From positions 1 through 22,254 of the forward strand of contig DAOWCB010000003.1 in NCBI GenBank assembly GCA_030633795.1: 22,254 nucleotides of DNA, written 5' to 3'. Origin of the DNA: Candidatus Aminicenantota bacterium. Its GTDB lineage: Bacteria; Acidobacteriota; Aminicenantia; Aminicenantales; Aminicenantaceae. Shown here one piece after another: positions 1 through 6,142 of this stretch. A program made the position numbers and the translations under genes. The notes beneath the pieces are model-generated. The model was not told the DNA's origin and did not search any database. It saw only the letters and a list, made by a program, of their open reading frames with translations. Each line of letters starts with the position of its first letter. Position 1 is the first letter of the stretch.

Positions 1-546
1 AACAGGAAGTCGAATCTTGGGCACAACACCCACCGGCAGTTCAAGGACGGGCACTTCGGGATTGTAGAAGGGTTTGATCGGACTTTTTAGGTTTTTGTAA
101 ACTCCCACTCTATAAGACGGGACAAGGCTGGAGTCGTACTGAATTCCTTCCGCAGAAAGGGCTTTGAGCAAAACGGGAGAGATTACGCATCCCGGTGATC
201 GATAGCCCATAGGTTTTTGGCCAAAATATTTTCGGTAAGCTACCATTCCCTTCTGTAACTCAAGAATTAAGTCTGGTTGATACATAATGTGGTGGTAACC
301 GTGAAGCTCGATTTCTGCCCCCAATCCCCGGAAAAAATCTATGATTTCTTTTTTGTGATCTAAAACTTTTCCGGTGGCAAAAACAGTCAGCTTCAATTCA
401 TACCGGTGGACTATATCTGATAGTCTATCGAGAGCCCCGGTATGAGAAAAAGCCTCATATTGATCAGAGTGTGAAAGTCCTGCGTAGTCATGTTCTAGAT
501 CCAAAGTGTAGCAGATAATTTTTTGTTTTGTTTTAGGATGCTGCAT
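1..546 (-). CDS. Polysaccharide deacetylase (NodB-like), 3' part missing
   Basis: The first 182 codons of a carbohydrate esterase 4 / NodB-fold protein are visible; the C-terminal part runs off the left edge. Family members remove N- or O-acetyl groups from surface polysaccharides. Motif 1 is seen as LDLEHDY (Asp16, Glu18), the metal-binding HxxxH motif as HGYHH (His82, His86) and motif 3 as GYRSPG (Arg116). The first motif resembles the 'DLE/DVE' variant of exopolysaccharide-associated deacetylases more than the classical TFDDG. No signal peptide is seen, so a cytoplasmic or membrane-associated role is possible. The start is the only Met before the first motif. It has no Shine-Dalgarno sequence, and a strong promoter ends only about ten bases upstream, so the message may be nearly leaderless. 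It is divergent from the oxidoreductase gene at 761. Its exact substrate cannot be told. Confidence 0.85.
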   Translation of the reverse strand, partial: MQHPKTKQKIICYTLDLEHDYAGLSHSDQYEAFSHTGALDRLSDIVHRYELKLTVFATGKVLDHKKEIIDFFRGLGAEIELHGYHHIMYQPDLILELQKGMVAYRKYFGQKPMGYRSPGCVISPVLLKALSAEGIQYDSSLVPSYRVGVYKNLKSPIKPFYNPEVPVLELPVGVVPKIRLPV

Positions 547-556
547 TATCAGGAGT

Positions 557-585
557 TTTATAGCACAGGGAAAATTGAAGGTCAA
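557..585 (-). promoter_or_regulatory. Sigma-70-type promoter of the deacetylase gene
   Basis: On the minus strand a TTGACC -35 box (580–585) and a TATAAA -10 box (557–562) are separated by exactly 17 bases. Transcription would be expected to begin about position 550, only a few bases before the start codon at 546. The boxes are seen directly; promoter activity is inferred. Confidence 0.6.
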
Positions 586-682
586 TCAGTGCTAAAACTA
601 ACAGAGATTGATTACAAATCGGGTAATTTCAGGCAGTGTCGGAGGCACAACCATGATTGGTAATTTGTTCTCCCTCCAAGTT

Positions 683-704
683 GACTTTCGCGAGCAAGAA
701 AGTC
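683..704. repeat. 7-bp inverted repeat upstream of the first oxidoreductase gene
   Basis: GACTTTC (683–689) is repeated exactly inverted as GAAAGTC (698–704) with an 8-base loop. It lies about 57 bases before the ATG at 761, in the divergent promoter region. It could be an operator or an mRNA hairpin in the leader. No T-run follows it, so it is not a terminator. Confidence 0.35.
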
Positions 705-760
705 TTCCAAATAAGTTCAATTTTTATCAGAAAGAAGGTAAAATAGAGGAAGAAACGAAC

Positions 761-1801
761 ATGGGAAAAAAGATAAGAACTGGAATCATAGGCATGGGAA
801 AGATGGGAATACTTCACACTGCACTGATAAACATGATACCTCAAGCAGAACTTGTATCTGTTCACGACACGGACAGGCGGCTTTCTAAGTATGTTCAAAA
901 ATCAGGGATGGATGTGGTTTTTTATTCTCAATTGGAAGACATGCTGGAAAAGGAGGATCTGGACGCTGTTTTTGTGTGCACTCCTCCCTTTACACATCTG
1001 CCCATAGCCCAAAAATGCGTTAGCCGTAATCTTAGTGTATTTGTCGAAAAACCTTTGGCAGACTCCTTTGCCTCTGCGAAGCAAATGAATTCTCTACTGG
1101 AGAAAAATGATGTCATTGCGGCTACGGGATTTAATCTTGCCCATGTTCCTTTGTATAAAAGAGCTAATGAAATGTTGGAGATGGGAGTTCTGGGAAGGGT
1201 AGACAAGTTCAATATTTCTGTCTATTTCAGCCAGGTCCTCAGAAAAAAGAGGGGCTGGTTCTATGATAAAAGCAAATCTGGTGGTGGAGTTGTAATTGAT
1301 ATCGCTTCCCATCTGATCTATTTGGTGACATGGTATTTTGGCCTTCCCCAGAAAGTCTATGCGCGGACTTTGAATTTTTATTCCGATGTCGAGGACTGTG
1401 GAAGTATCCTGTTCGAGTACAAAGACGGATTGACTGGAGTTCTGGATGCAAATTGGAGTATACCAGGCTATCGATTAGCAACTATCGAGATCGCATTGGA
1501 AGGTGAGAATGGATTTATGGAAATCACGAATGATTATATCAAATTGAATCTTCTTCAACCCACAGGCGATATTGGAGAAGGGTGGACAAACATCCATAAG
1601 ATTGATTTAGGGAGCACCTCTCATTTCGACTTAGGCAGCGAAGGCTTTTGTGAAGAGGATAGGCATTTTATCGAATGCTGCCTAACAAAAGAAAAACCCG
1701 ATGTGAGCTGGGAGGATGGGCTTAATGTTCAGCGAATAATCGAGGCTGTCTACAGATCCTCTGATAGACGTAACCCGGTTGATCTGGACTTGGTTTGTTA
1801 A
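761..1801 (+). CDS. Gfo/Idh/MocA family NAD(P)-dependent oxidoreductase
   Basis: A 346-residue protein of normal family length. The N-terminal Rossmann fold carries the dinucleotide motif GMGKMG (Gly11, Gly13, Gly16). The family catalytic motif EKP is at 96–98 (Lys97), and the C-terminal domain has GGGVVIDIASH with Asp180 and His184, the usual catalytic pair. The enzyme is therefore expected to be active on a sugar, nucleotide sugar or inositol, oxidising or reducing a hydroxyl group. I chose the ATG at 761 because a GAGGAAG Shine-Dalgarno sequence precedes it and the Rossmann fold starts just after it; the reading frame stays open upstream to a TTG at 608, but that part has no family similarity. 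It converges on the TIM-barrel gene with four bases between the stop codons. It is clearly paralogous to the gene at 2672–3691. The substrate is unknown. Confidence 0.88.
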   Translation: MGKKIRTGIIGMGKMGILHTALINMIPQAELVSVHDTDRRLSKYVQKSGMDVVFYSQLEDMLEKEDLDAVFVCTPPFTHLPIAQKCVSRNLSVFVEKPLADSFASAKQMNSLLEKNDVIAATGFNLAHVPLYKRANEMLEMGVLGRVDKFNISVYFSQVLRKKRGWFYDKSKSGGGVVIDIASHLIYLVTWYFGLPQKVYARTLNFYSDVEDCGSILFEYKDGLTGVLDANWSIPGYRLATIEIALEGENGFMEITNDYIKLNLLQPTGDIGEGWTNIHKIDLGSTSHFDLGSEGFCEEDRHFIECCLTKEKPDVSWEDGLNVQRIIEAVYRSSDRRNPVDLDLVC

Positions 1802-1805
1802 GGAT

Positions 1806-2672
1806 TTAAAAAGTCGACTTGGCAATAGAAAGGGTATGGTAGGCTTCCGAAAGAGAGCCAACCCCTAGGACAAAGGAACCGATATTCTTATCCGATAGAT
1901 ACGGGAAGGCTTCCTCAGGATTAAGCCTTCCTCCGGCCAAAACTTTCTTTGCGATGATATAATAATCTGTCTTTTCCAACAGTTGTTCACACTCCGTCTG
2001 GGACGGTTTCATGATGAATCCTTTTTTGTTGAAGGAAGCCAGAATTGGCATGTTGATTTTCCACTCCATGAGCTTGGGAAGCAGAGTGCCGAAGTTGTGA
2101 GTGGCAAGGATGGGCTGGACTTTGTACCTTTCTCTAACTATGTCTTGATAGACATCAAATATTTCCCTGTTACCCGAAGAGAGGGCCAAGTCTGTTACCT
2201 GGCCGTGGAGAATGACCCCTGTGACGTTGTAGGGGTGAAAGCTTGCCATCTCGAAATCCATAAGATTTGTCAGAAGAGTGAGTAAATCTTTTGTTATTAT
2301 CCCCTGGATTTTTCGAAGCGCTCTGAGTCCCATCCGGACCTTGCGATACAGATCTATTTCTTTGGCTCTGCTGAGGATTGCTCCCAAAACTCCCTTCTCG
2401 GTCGATTCCCTGGCGTATTCGTAAGCGTTGGGAATAACAGCAAGGATTGAAAGATCTGAGCTGTTTTTAAAATCCTCTAAAGCCGATAGGATATTGGAGT
2501 TGTTGGAGCACATGAAGCTCTTTATACCAAGGTTAAAGCTGGCCTCTAAGATGGGAATGATGTTTTCCCTTTTGCTGAAAAATTCGAGATAGTGTCGTGT
2601 CTGAACCCTTGAGAGATAGCCAACCCCCTCGAAAGCATTAGATCCAAGAATGATTCTGTCGAATTTTTCCAT
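1806..2672 (-). CDS. Uncharacterised protein, probably TIM-barrel (aldo/keto-reductase-like)
   Basis: A 288-residue protein that I cannot assign to a characterised family. It opens with RIILGSNAFEG, like a first barrel strand. It then shows a repeating strand/helix pattern (EASFNLGIKSFMCSN, GVILHGQVTDLAL, VQPILATHNFG, YYIIAKKVLAGGRL) and ends with a segment like SFVLGVGSLSEAYHTLS. This order recalls aldo/keto reductases, but the usual catalytic Asp/Tyr pair is not evident: where AKRs have DTA..Y this protein reads MCSNN. Conserved His and Cys residues (MCS, LHG, THNFG) could form another active site. The ATG shares one base with the stop of the preceding oxidoreductase gene (TAATG) and has a GAGGT ribosome site, so it is probably translationally coupled as the last gene of the radical SAM operon. 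Function unknown; a role in the same carbohydrate pathway is inferred only from position. Confidence 0.7.
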   Translation of the reverse strand: MEKFDRIILGSNAFEGVGYLSRVQTRHYLEFFSKRENIIPILEASFNLGIKSFMCSNNSNILSALEDFKNSSDLSILAVIPNAYEYARESTEKGVLGAILSRAKEIDLYRKVRMGLRALRKIQGIITKDLLTLLTNLMDFEMASFHPYNVTGVILHGQVTDLALSSGNREIFDVYQDIVRERYKVQPILATHNFGTLLPKLMEWKINMPILASFNKKGFIMKPSQTECEQLLEKTDYYIIAKKVLAGGRLNPEEAFPYLSDKNIGSFVLGVGSLSEAYHTLSIAKSTF

Positions 2673-3691
2673 TATTTTACCTCGTTTAATAATACTTCCC
2701 TGTTCGAGTCGATGGAGAGATCAGCGGCTTCTATCATTCTCATGATTTCGAGGCCATCTTCCCAACTAGCGGTTGATTTTTTGTTTCCCGAACAATTCTT
2801 CAAGAATGAACTGTTTCCTTCATAATATCCTTCCTCGCACAGATAAAATTTTGACGGCGACGGAAGGTCTGCCCTGTGGATGGTGGTCCAACCCCTATCA
2901 TATCCTCCCCTTTTTTTGTACAGATATAGTTTCAGGCTGTCCTCAGAGATATCCAGAGTTCCTCCAGTTCCTTCCAAAGAGATTTTCGCAGCAGGCCGGG
3001 GATATCCAGGACGATTCCACGACAAGTCAGCAAGCCCCATCAATCCAGAAGAGTGATCAAGGACCAAAGAGACCGCGCTCTCGACAGTGGTGAACCTGCC
3101 CGAGGCATTGGCATACAAACTCTTCGCAGGACCGAATAACCAGTAGAGCAGGTAAAGGAAAGAAGAAGTTCTGTTCATGATAATCCTCTCGTAGGAATGA
3201 GAGGATTGGGGCAAGGTGTAGTGCAGAGAGGCCCTGTATCTCTTAACCTTGTCGAGGATGCCGTTTTCAAATAAGATTTTAGCCTGCTGAAAAAGCACCT
3301 TGAATGGAGAATAATAACCCACGGAAAAAATGTTCTTTCTATCCAGCGCTAAATTCACCATCTGTTTGGATGAGGCAAAGGATTCGGCCAAAGGATTTTC
3401 GACAAAGATGTTCATGTCCTTTTTGATTAATTGTGTAACTAGAGGAAGATGAGTACTATCGGGAGAGCAGATAAAAATTGTGTTTAGGTTAACCTTTTCG
3501 AGCATTTCATCTTTATCAGAAAAGAAGGAGATATTTGGGTAGAAAATTTTCATGAGGGCGAGGGATTGTTCGTCCGGATCACAAACAGCTTTCCATTCAG
3601 CTTCAGGATTTATGTTTACCAATGAGGCATGAAGGATTCCTCTTTTCCCAAATCCTATGATTCCGACCTTTGTTTTAGCTTGAGGTAACAT
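2672..3691 (-). CDS. Gfo/Idh/MocA paralogue lacking the catalytic residues
   Basis: A 339-residue paralogue of the gene at 761–1801, recognisable along its whole length. Shared stretches include ILHASL/ILHTAL, LAESFAS/LADSFAS and SWEDGL. The nucleotide-binding motif GFGKRG (13–18) is intact. The EKP motif has become ENP (Asn99), and in the ungapped alignment to GGGVVIDIASH the Asp and His are replaced by Asn173 and Ser177. All three residues normally needed for hydride transfer chemistry are changed, while the reading frame is undamaged, so this looks like a retained non-canonical protein rather than a decaying pseudogene. I chose the ATG at 3691: it follows a weak AAGG and leaves a 31-base gap to the radical SAM stop, whereas the longer frame to 3817 would overlap that gene by 95 bases. 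Possible roles are cofactor sensing, a partner subunit, or altered chemistry; none is shown. Confidence 0.85.
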   Translation of the reverse strand: MLPQAKTKVGIIGFGKRGILHASLVNINPEAEWKAVCDPDEQSLALMKIFYPNISFFSDKDEMLEKVNLNTIFICSPDSTHLPLVTQLIKKDMNIFVENPLAESFASSKQMVNLALDRKNIFSVGYYSPFKVLFQQAKILFENGILDKVKRYRASLHYTLPQSSHSYERIIMNRTSSFLYLLYWLFGPAKSLYANASGRFTTVESAVSLVLDHSSGLMGLADLSWNRPGYPRPAAKISLEGTGGTLDISEDSLKLYLYKKRGGYDRGWTTIHRADLPSPSKFYLCEEGYYEGNSSFLKNCSGNKKSTASWEDGLEIMRMIEAADLSIDSNREVLLNEVK

Positions 3692-3722
3692 CAACCTTAC
3701 TTTTTTGGATTGATTTGATGCG

Positions 3723-4748
3723 TCAGGGCATTCTCTTGGTGATGAATCTCCAGAGATACTCTTTAGGAACGCCCAAAAATCCTTCCCTCCATACTCGATC
3801 GCATTTAGAACAAGCATTGATTTCCTCGATGCTTCCTTCTGCGAGTTTTTTTCGGAGATGGCGCATTTTATCTCCGTTCCAGATTTTCTTCAAGGATGAA
3901 TCTTTTACATTTCCCACGATGAATTCTCCAAAAAAATCCTGGGTACAGGAAAGAACCGCTCCATCCCAGTATATGATTAAGGCATTCCATGGGAAGGGAC
4001 AGACTGTGTATTTATTCCCGAGTCTCTCTTTTTCTATTTGCCCCGCCCAATTATGCATTTCTTTAAACACAATGCTATTCAAAGGCAGCTTTTTAAATTG
4101 GCTATGAAATCTCTTTTTGGCCTCTAAAGATTCTTCTTTGTGTTTTTGGTTGAAATTGATGACTTCGAGAGTTGTGATAGGCTTTTTCGAGTGGGTTTCT
4201 TTTTTTATCTCTAAAAAATGGACAATATTTTCCAGAGTTTTGTCGAAATTTCCTCCTTTTCGGATTTTCTCATAAGTTTCCTTATCATAGCCGTCGAATG
4301 AAAAGGAAAGGCGGTCAAGTTTGGTGCGGATGATTTTGCGCGATATGTCCTCAGTAAGAAGAGAGCCATTTGTGTGAAGGCGGGTAAAAATCCTGTTTTT
4401 TTCAGCATAAATGATCGCCTCGATAAGTTGTGGATGCATAAGCGATTCTCCCCGGTGGGCCAGATTGATTTCGAAGATAAAATCTCTGGACTCATCCACA
4501 ATCTTTTTGTATAAGTCAAAATCCATGAATCCCTTGTCTTCTTTTTTGAGGTCTTTGTTGGGACACATGATACACTTGTAGTTGCAACAGCTAGTAAGTT
4601 CCACCCAGAGGCGAATAGGCAAATATGGGAGGTTAGTTGATTTTTTCCGATAGTAATAGATCAGCTTGATTAACCGGAGCCAGTAGTTGAATGGGCCCAT
4701 TCTTTTCTTAGGATTGCTTACCGATGAAGGAATAAACCTCGGCAGCAA
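3723..4748 (-). CDS. Radical SAM/SPASM domain protein
   Basis: The radical SAM [4Fe-4S] motif CxxxCxxC is at Cys55, Cys59 and Cys62 (CNYKCIMC), preceded by the first barrel strand LWVELTS. The C-terminal SPASM region contains CPFPWNALIIYWDG, a Cys in LSCTQDFFG, GNVKDSSLKKIW and a final CSKC, giving auxiliary cluster ligands. Such proteins carry out radical chemistry on peptides or small molecules. Related genes also occur in surface polysaccharide clusters, as the neighbours here suggest. The frame given starts at a TTG at 4748 (341 residues) without a Shine-Dalgarno sequence. An ATG at 4700 (325 residues) is an equally good or better start, since nothing recognisable lies in the first 16 residues and a small ORF ends seven bases before it. 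First large gene of a minus-strand operon with the two genes that follow. Substrate unknown. Confidence 0.85.
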   Translation of the reverse strand: MLPRFIPSSVSNPKKRMGPFNYWLRLIKLIYYYRKKSTNLPYLPIRLWVELTSCCNYKCIMCPNKDLKKEDKGFMDFDLYKKIVDESRDFIFEINLAHRGESLMHPQLIEAIIYAEKNRIFTRLHTNGSLLTEDISRKIIRTKLDRLSFSFDGYDKETYEKIRKGGNFDKTLENIVHFLEIKKETHSKKPITTLEVINFNQKHKEESLEAKKRFHSQFKKLPLNSIVFKEMHNWAGQIEKERLGNKYTVCPFPWNALIIYWDGAVLSCTQDFFGEFIVGNVKDSSLKKIWNGDKMRHLRKKLAEGSIEEINACSKCDRVWREGFLGVPKEYLWRFITKRMP

Positions 4749-4803
4749 TGATGTCTGTGGGGGCCCGATCTATGTTGAGGTAATAAATCAAGCATTTGTT
4801 CAT
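4708..4803 (-). CDS. Candidate 31-residue small ORF ahead of the radical SAM gene
   Basis: An ATG at 4803 opens a 31-codon frame (begins MNKCLIYYLNID, ends VYSFIGKQS) closed by TAA at 4708–4710. It lies about 29 bases downstream of the predicted transcription start of the radical SAM operon, has a GGA nine bases before the ATG, and ends seven bases before the alternative radical SAM start at 4700. It overlaps the TTG-extended N-terminus of that gene in another frame. It could be a leader peptide, a substrate peptide, a remnant of a lost gene, or chance. No family is recognised. Confidence 0.3.
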   Translation of the reverse strand: MNKCLIYYLNIDRAPTDIIAAEVYSFIGKQS

Positions 4804-4838
4804 ACTAACAGTTCCATGTCTATTTAAATTTAAGGCTT

Positions 4839-4867
4839 ATCATATATTTTTGTTTCAGCTAAGTCAA
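4839..4867 (-). promoter_or_regulatory. Sigma-70-type promoter of the radical SAM operon
   Basis: On the minus strand TTGACT (-35, 4862–4867) and TATGAT (-10, 4839–4844) are 17 bases apart. Both boxes differ from consensus at one position. Transcription should start near 4832, leaving a leader of about 85 bases to the TTG at 4748 or 130 bases to the ATG at 4700. Confidence 0.6.
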
Positions 4868-4962
4868 TTTGATAAAAAATGAGTTAAGCATCTTTGTTTC
4901 CGTGATACCAAAAGGCTTTATATGCGCTTTTAGGAATGCTTTTGCTCCCGTGAAGATTTTTG

Positions 4963-5055
4963 TCGTGCTCAATACATCCTCGCCGACAATATGGGGATGC
5001 CCCCATATTGCTTCCCTCGAAGAACGGTTCGTAATGACTAATCTTCAATGGTCGC
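4963..5055. repeat. Dispersed hairpin repeat, copy A
   Basis: The segment matches 21421–21502 in the same orientation. The left block TCGTGCTCAATACA (4963–4976) is identical in both. The right block 5012–5032 differs from 21459–21479 at one base of 21, and a shorter match around TCAATGG follows. Between the blocks this copy has a perfect 10-bp stem, CAATATGGGG (4987–4996) and CCCCATATTG (5001–5010), around ATGC. The other copy has a different, shorter stem at the same place. The right block can also form a small CGAA/TTCG hairpin in both copies. No consistent reading frame is conserved across the hairpin, so the unit acts at DNA or RNA level or is a mobile-element relic. Confidence 0.7.
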
Positions 5056-5120
5056 TTCAACCATCCCCAAAAGCCCACCTTATCACGGAAATAGAGATGC
5101 TTACCCAAGCGGAGAAAAAG

Positions 5121-5149
5121 TTGCCAGTTCCTTGTTTTTTCTATAGAAT
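5121..5149 (+). promoter_or_regulatory. Candidate promoter of the accA–hisS–aspS operon
   Basis: TTGCCA (5121–5126) and TAGAAT (5144–5149) are separated by 17 bases. The predicted start, near 5156, gives a leader of about 30 bases to the accA ATG. The boxes match less well than those of the other promoters in the window. Confidence 0.45.
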
Positions 5150-5185
5150 AAACGAGGTCATTCCATCGCACCATTCTTTTTGCCG

Positions 5186-6142
5186 ATGAAAGAAACAAAA
5201 GATTTTTATCAATTGGAGAAGGGTATCGCTGCTTTGAAGGCAGAGATAGACAAGATCCAGGAATCCGACAATCCGGACAAAAGGAAGAAGATCGAGGACC
5301 TGAGAGCAAAAATCAAGGACGAATGGACCAAGATAGGCACCAATCTCTCCCCTATTCATATTGTACAAATCGCCCGCCATCCGAAAAGACCATACACGTT
5401 GGACTATCTGGAATCCCTGACAACCGATTTTACCGAGCTTCATGGGGATCGTCGGGCAGCTGATGATCCTGCTCTCATCGCTGGATTTGGGTTTTACCAC
5501 GGGCGAACAATAGCGTTCATCGGTCACCAGAAGGGACGGACCACAAGACAGAGACTGGCACGAAACTTCGGACAACCCAACCCGGAGGGATATCGAAAAG
5601 CCTTGAGGGTGATGAAGCTGGCAGAGAAGTTCGGCTTTCCTGTTATCACCCTTATCGATACTCCCGGAGCTTACCCTGGAATTCAGGCAGAGGAAAAAGG
5701 ACAGGCCGAGGCTATCGCCTATAACCTCAAAGAAATCGCAAAACTCCGTGTGCCGGTGATCAATGTTGTGATCGGAGAGGGGGGAAGCGGAGGTGCCCTG
5801 GCTGTCGGCGTAGGGGATGCGATTTTGATGCTTGAGTACTCCTTCTACTCGGTGATTTCACCGGAGGGTTGTGCGGCCATTCTCTGGAAGGATCAAAGTG
5901 CGGTGGACTTGGCCGCCGAGAATTTAAGGTTTTTGTCCAAAGATTTGATAGAATTTGGTGTTGTCGATACGGTAATTCCCGAACCACCGGGAGGTGCCCA
6001 TGTTGATTATGCGCAAACGTTCAAAAATGTGAATAAACACTTGCACGCCACACTCAAGAGGCTGGAGAAGAAAACTCCGGAAGAAATAATACAAGAGCGT
6101 TACCAGAAATTCCGGAAGATCGGAGTTTTCACCGAAAAATGA
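5186..6142 (+). CDS. accA: Acetyl-CoA carboxylase carboxyltransferase, alpha subunit
   Basis: AccA pairs with AccD to move the carboxyl group from biotin-BCCP to acetyl-CoA, giving malonyl-CoA for fatty acid synthesis in the cytoplasm. The 318 residues match the usual length of about 319. A coiled-coil-like N-terminus (KDFYQLEKGIAALKAEIDKI) leads into ARHPKRPYTLDYLE, FTELHGDRRAADD, FGQPNPEGYRKALR, the crotonase-type core TLIDTPGAYPG and GEGGSGGALAVGVGD, and YSVISPEGCAAILWK. I take the ATG at 5186; a TTG two codons earlier is also possible. Neither has a Shine-Dalgarno sequence, which is unusual in this window. Its stop overlaps the start of hisS as ATGA. No accD, accB or accC is in the window. 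Confidence 0.97.
   Translation: MKETKDFYQLEKGIAALKAEIDKIQESDNPDKRKKIEDLRAKIKDEWTKIGTNLSPIHIVQIARHPKRPYTLDYLESLTTDFTELHGDRRAADDPALIAGFGFYHGRTIAFIGHQKGRTTRQRLARNFGQPNPEGYRKALRVMKLAEKFGFPVITLIDTPGAYPGIQAEEKGQAEAIAYNLKEIAKLRVPVINVVIGEGGSGGALAVGVGDAILMLEYSFYSVISPEGCAAILWKDQSAVDLAAENLRFLSKDLIEFGVVDTVIPEPPGGAHVDYAQTFKNVNKHLHATLKRLEKKTPEEIIQERYQKFRKIGVFTEK

Larger units (their letters stand above)
4804..5185. other. Divergent intergenic region between the radical SAM operon and accA
   Basis: These 382 bases separate two divergent transcription units. They hold the minus-strand promoter at 4839–4867, copy A of a dispersed hairpin repeat (4963–5055) and a plus-strand promoter candidate at 5121–5149. 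Open frames crossing it on both strands overlap each other and the start of accA and show no family features, so I see no further gene. Confidence 0.6.

Noticed and set aside
608..760. A 51-residue N-terminal extension of the first oxidoreductase from a TTG
   Set aside because: The Rossmann fold begins right after the ATG at 761, which has a good ribosome site; the extension covers the intergenic inverted repeat.
4884..5309. A 141-codon minus-strand frame across the repeat and the start of accA
   Set aside because: It runs over the accA coding start and the hairpin repeat. The frame is not kept in the second repeat copy, and it shows no family features.
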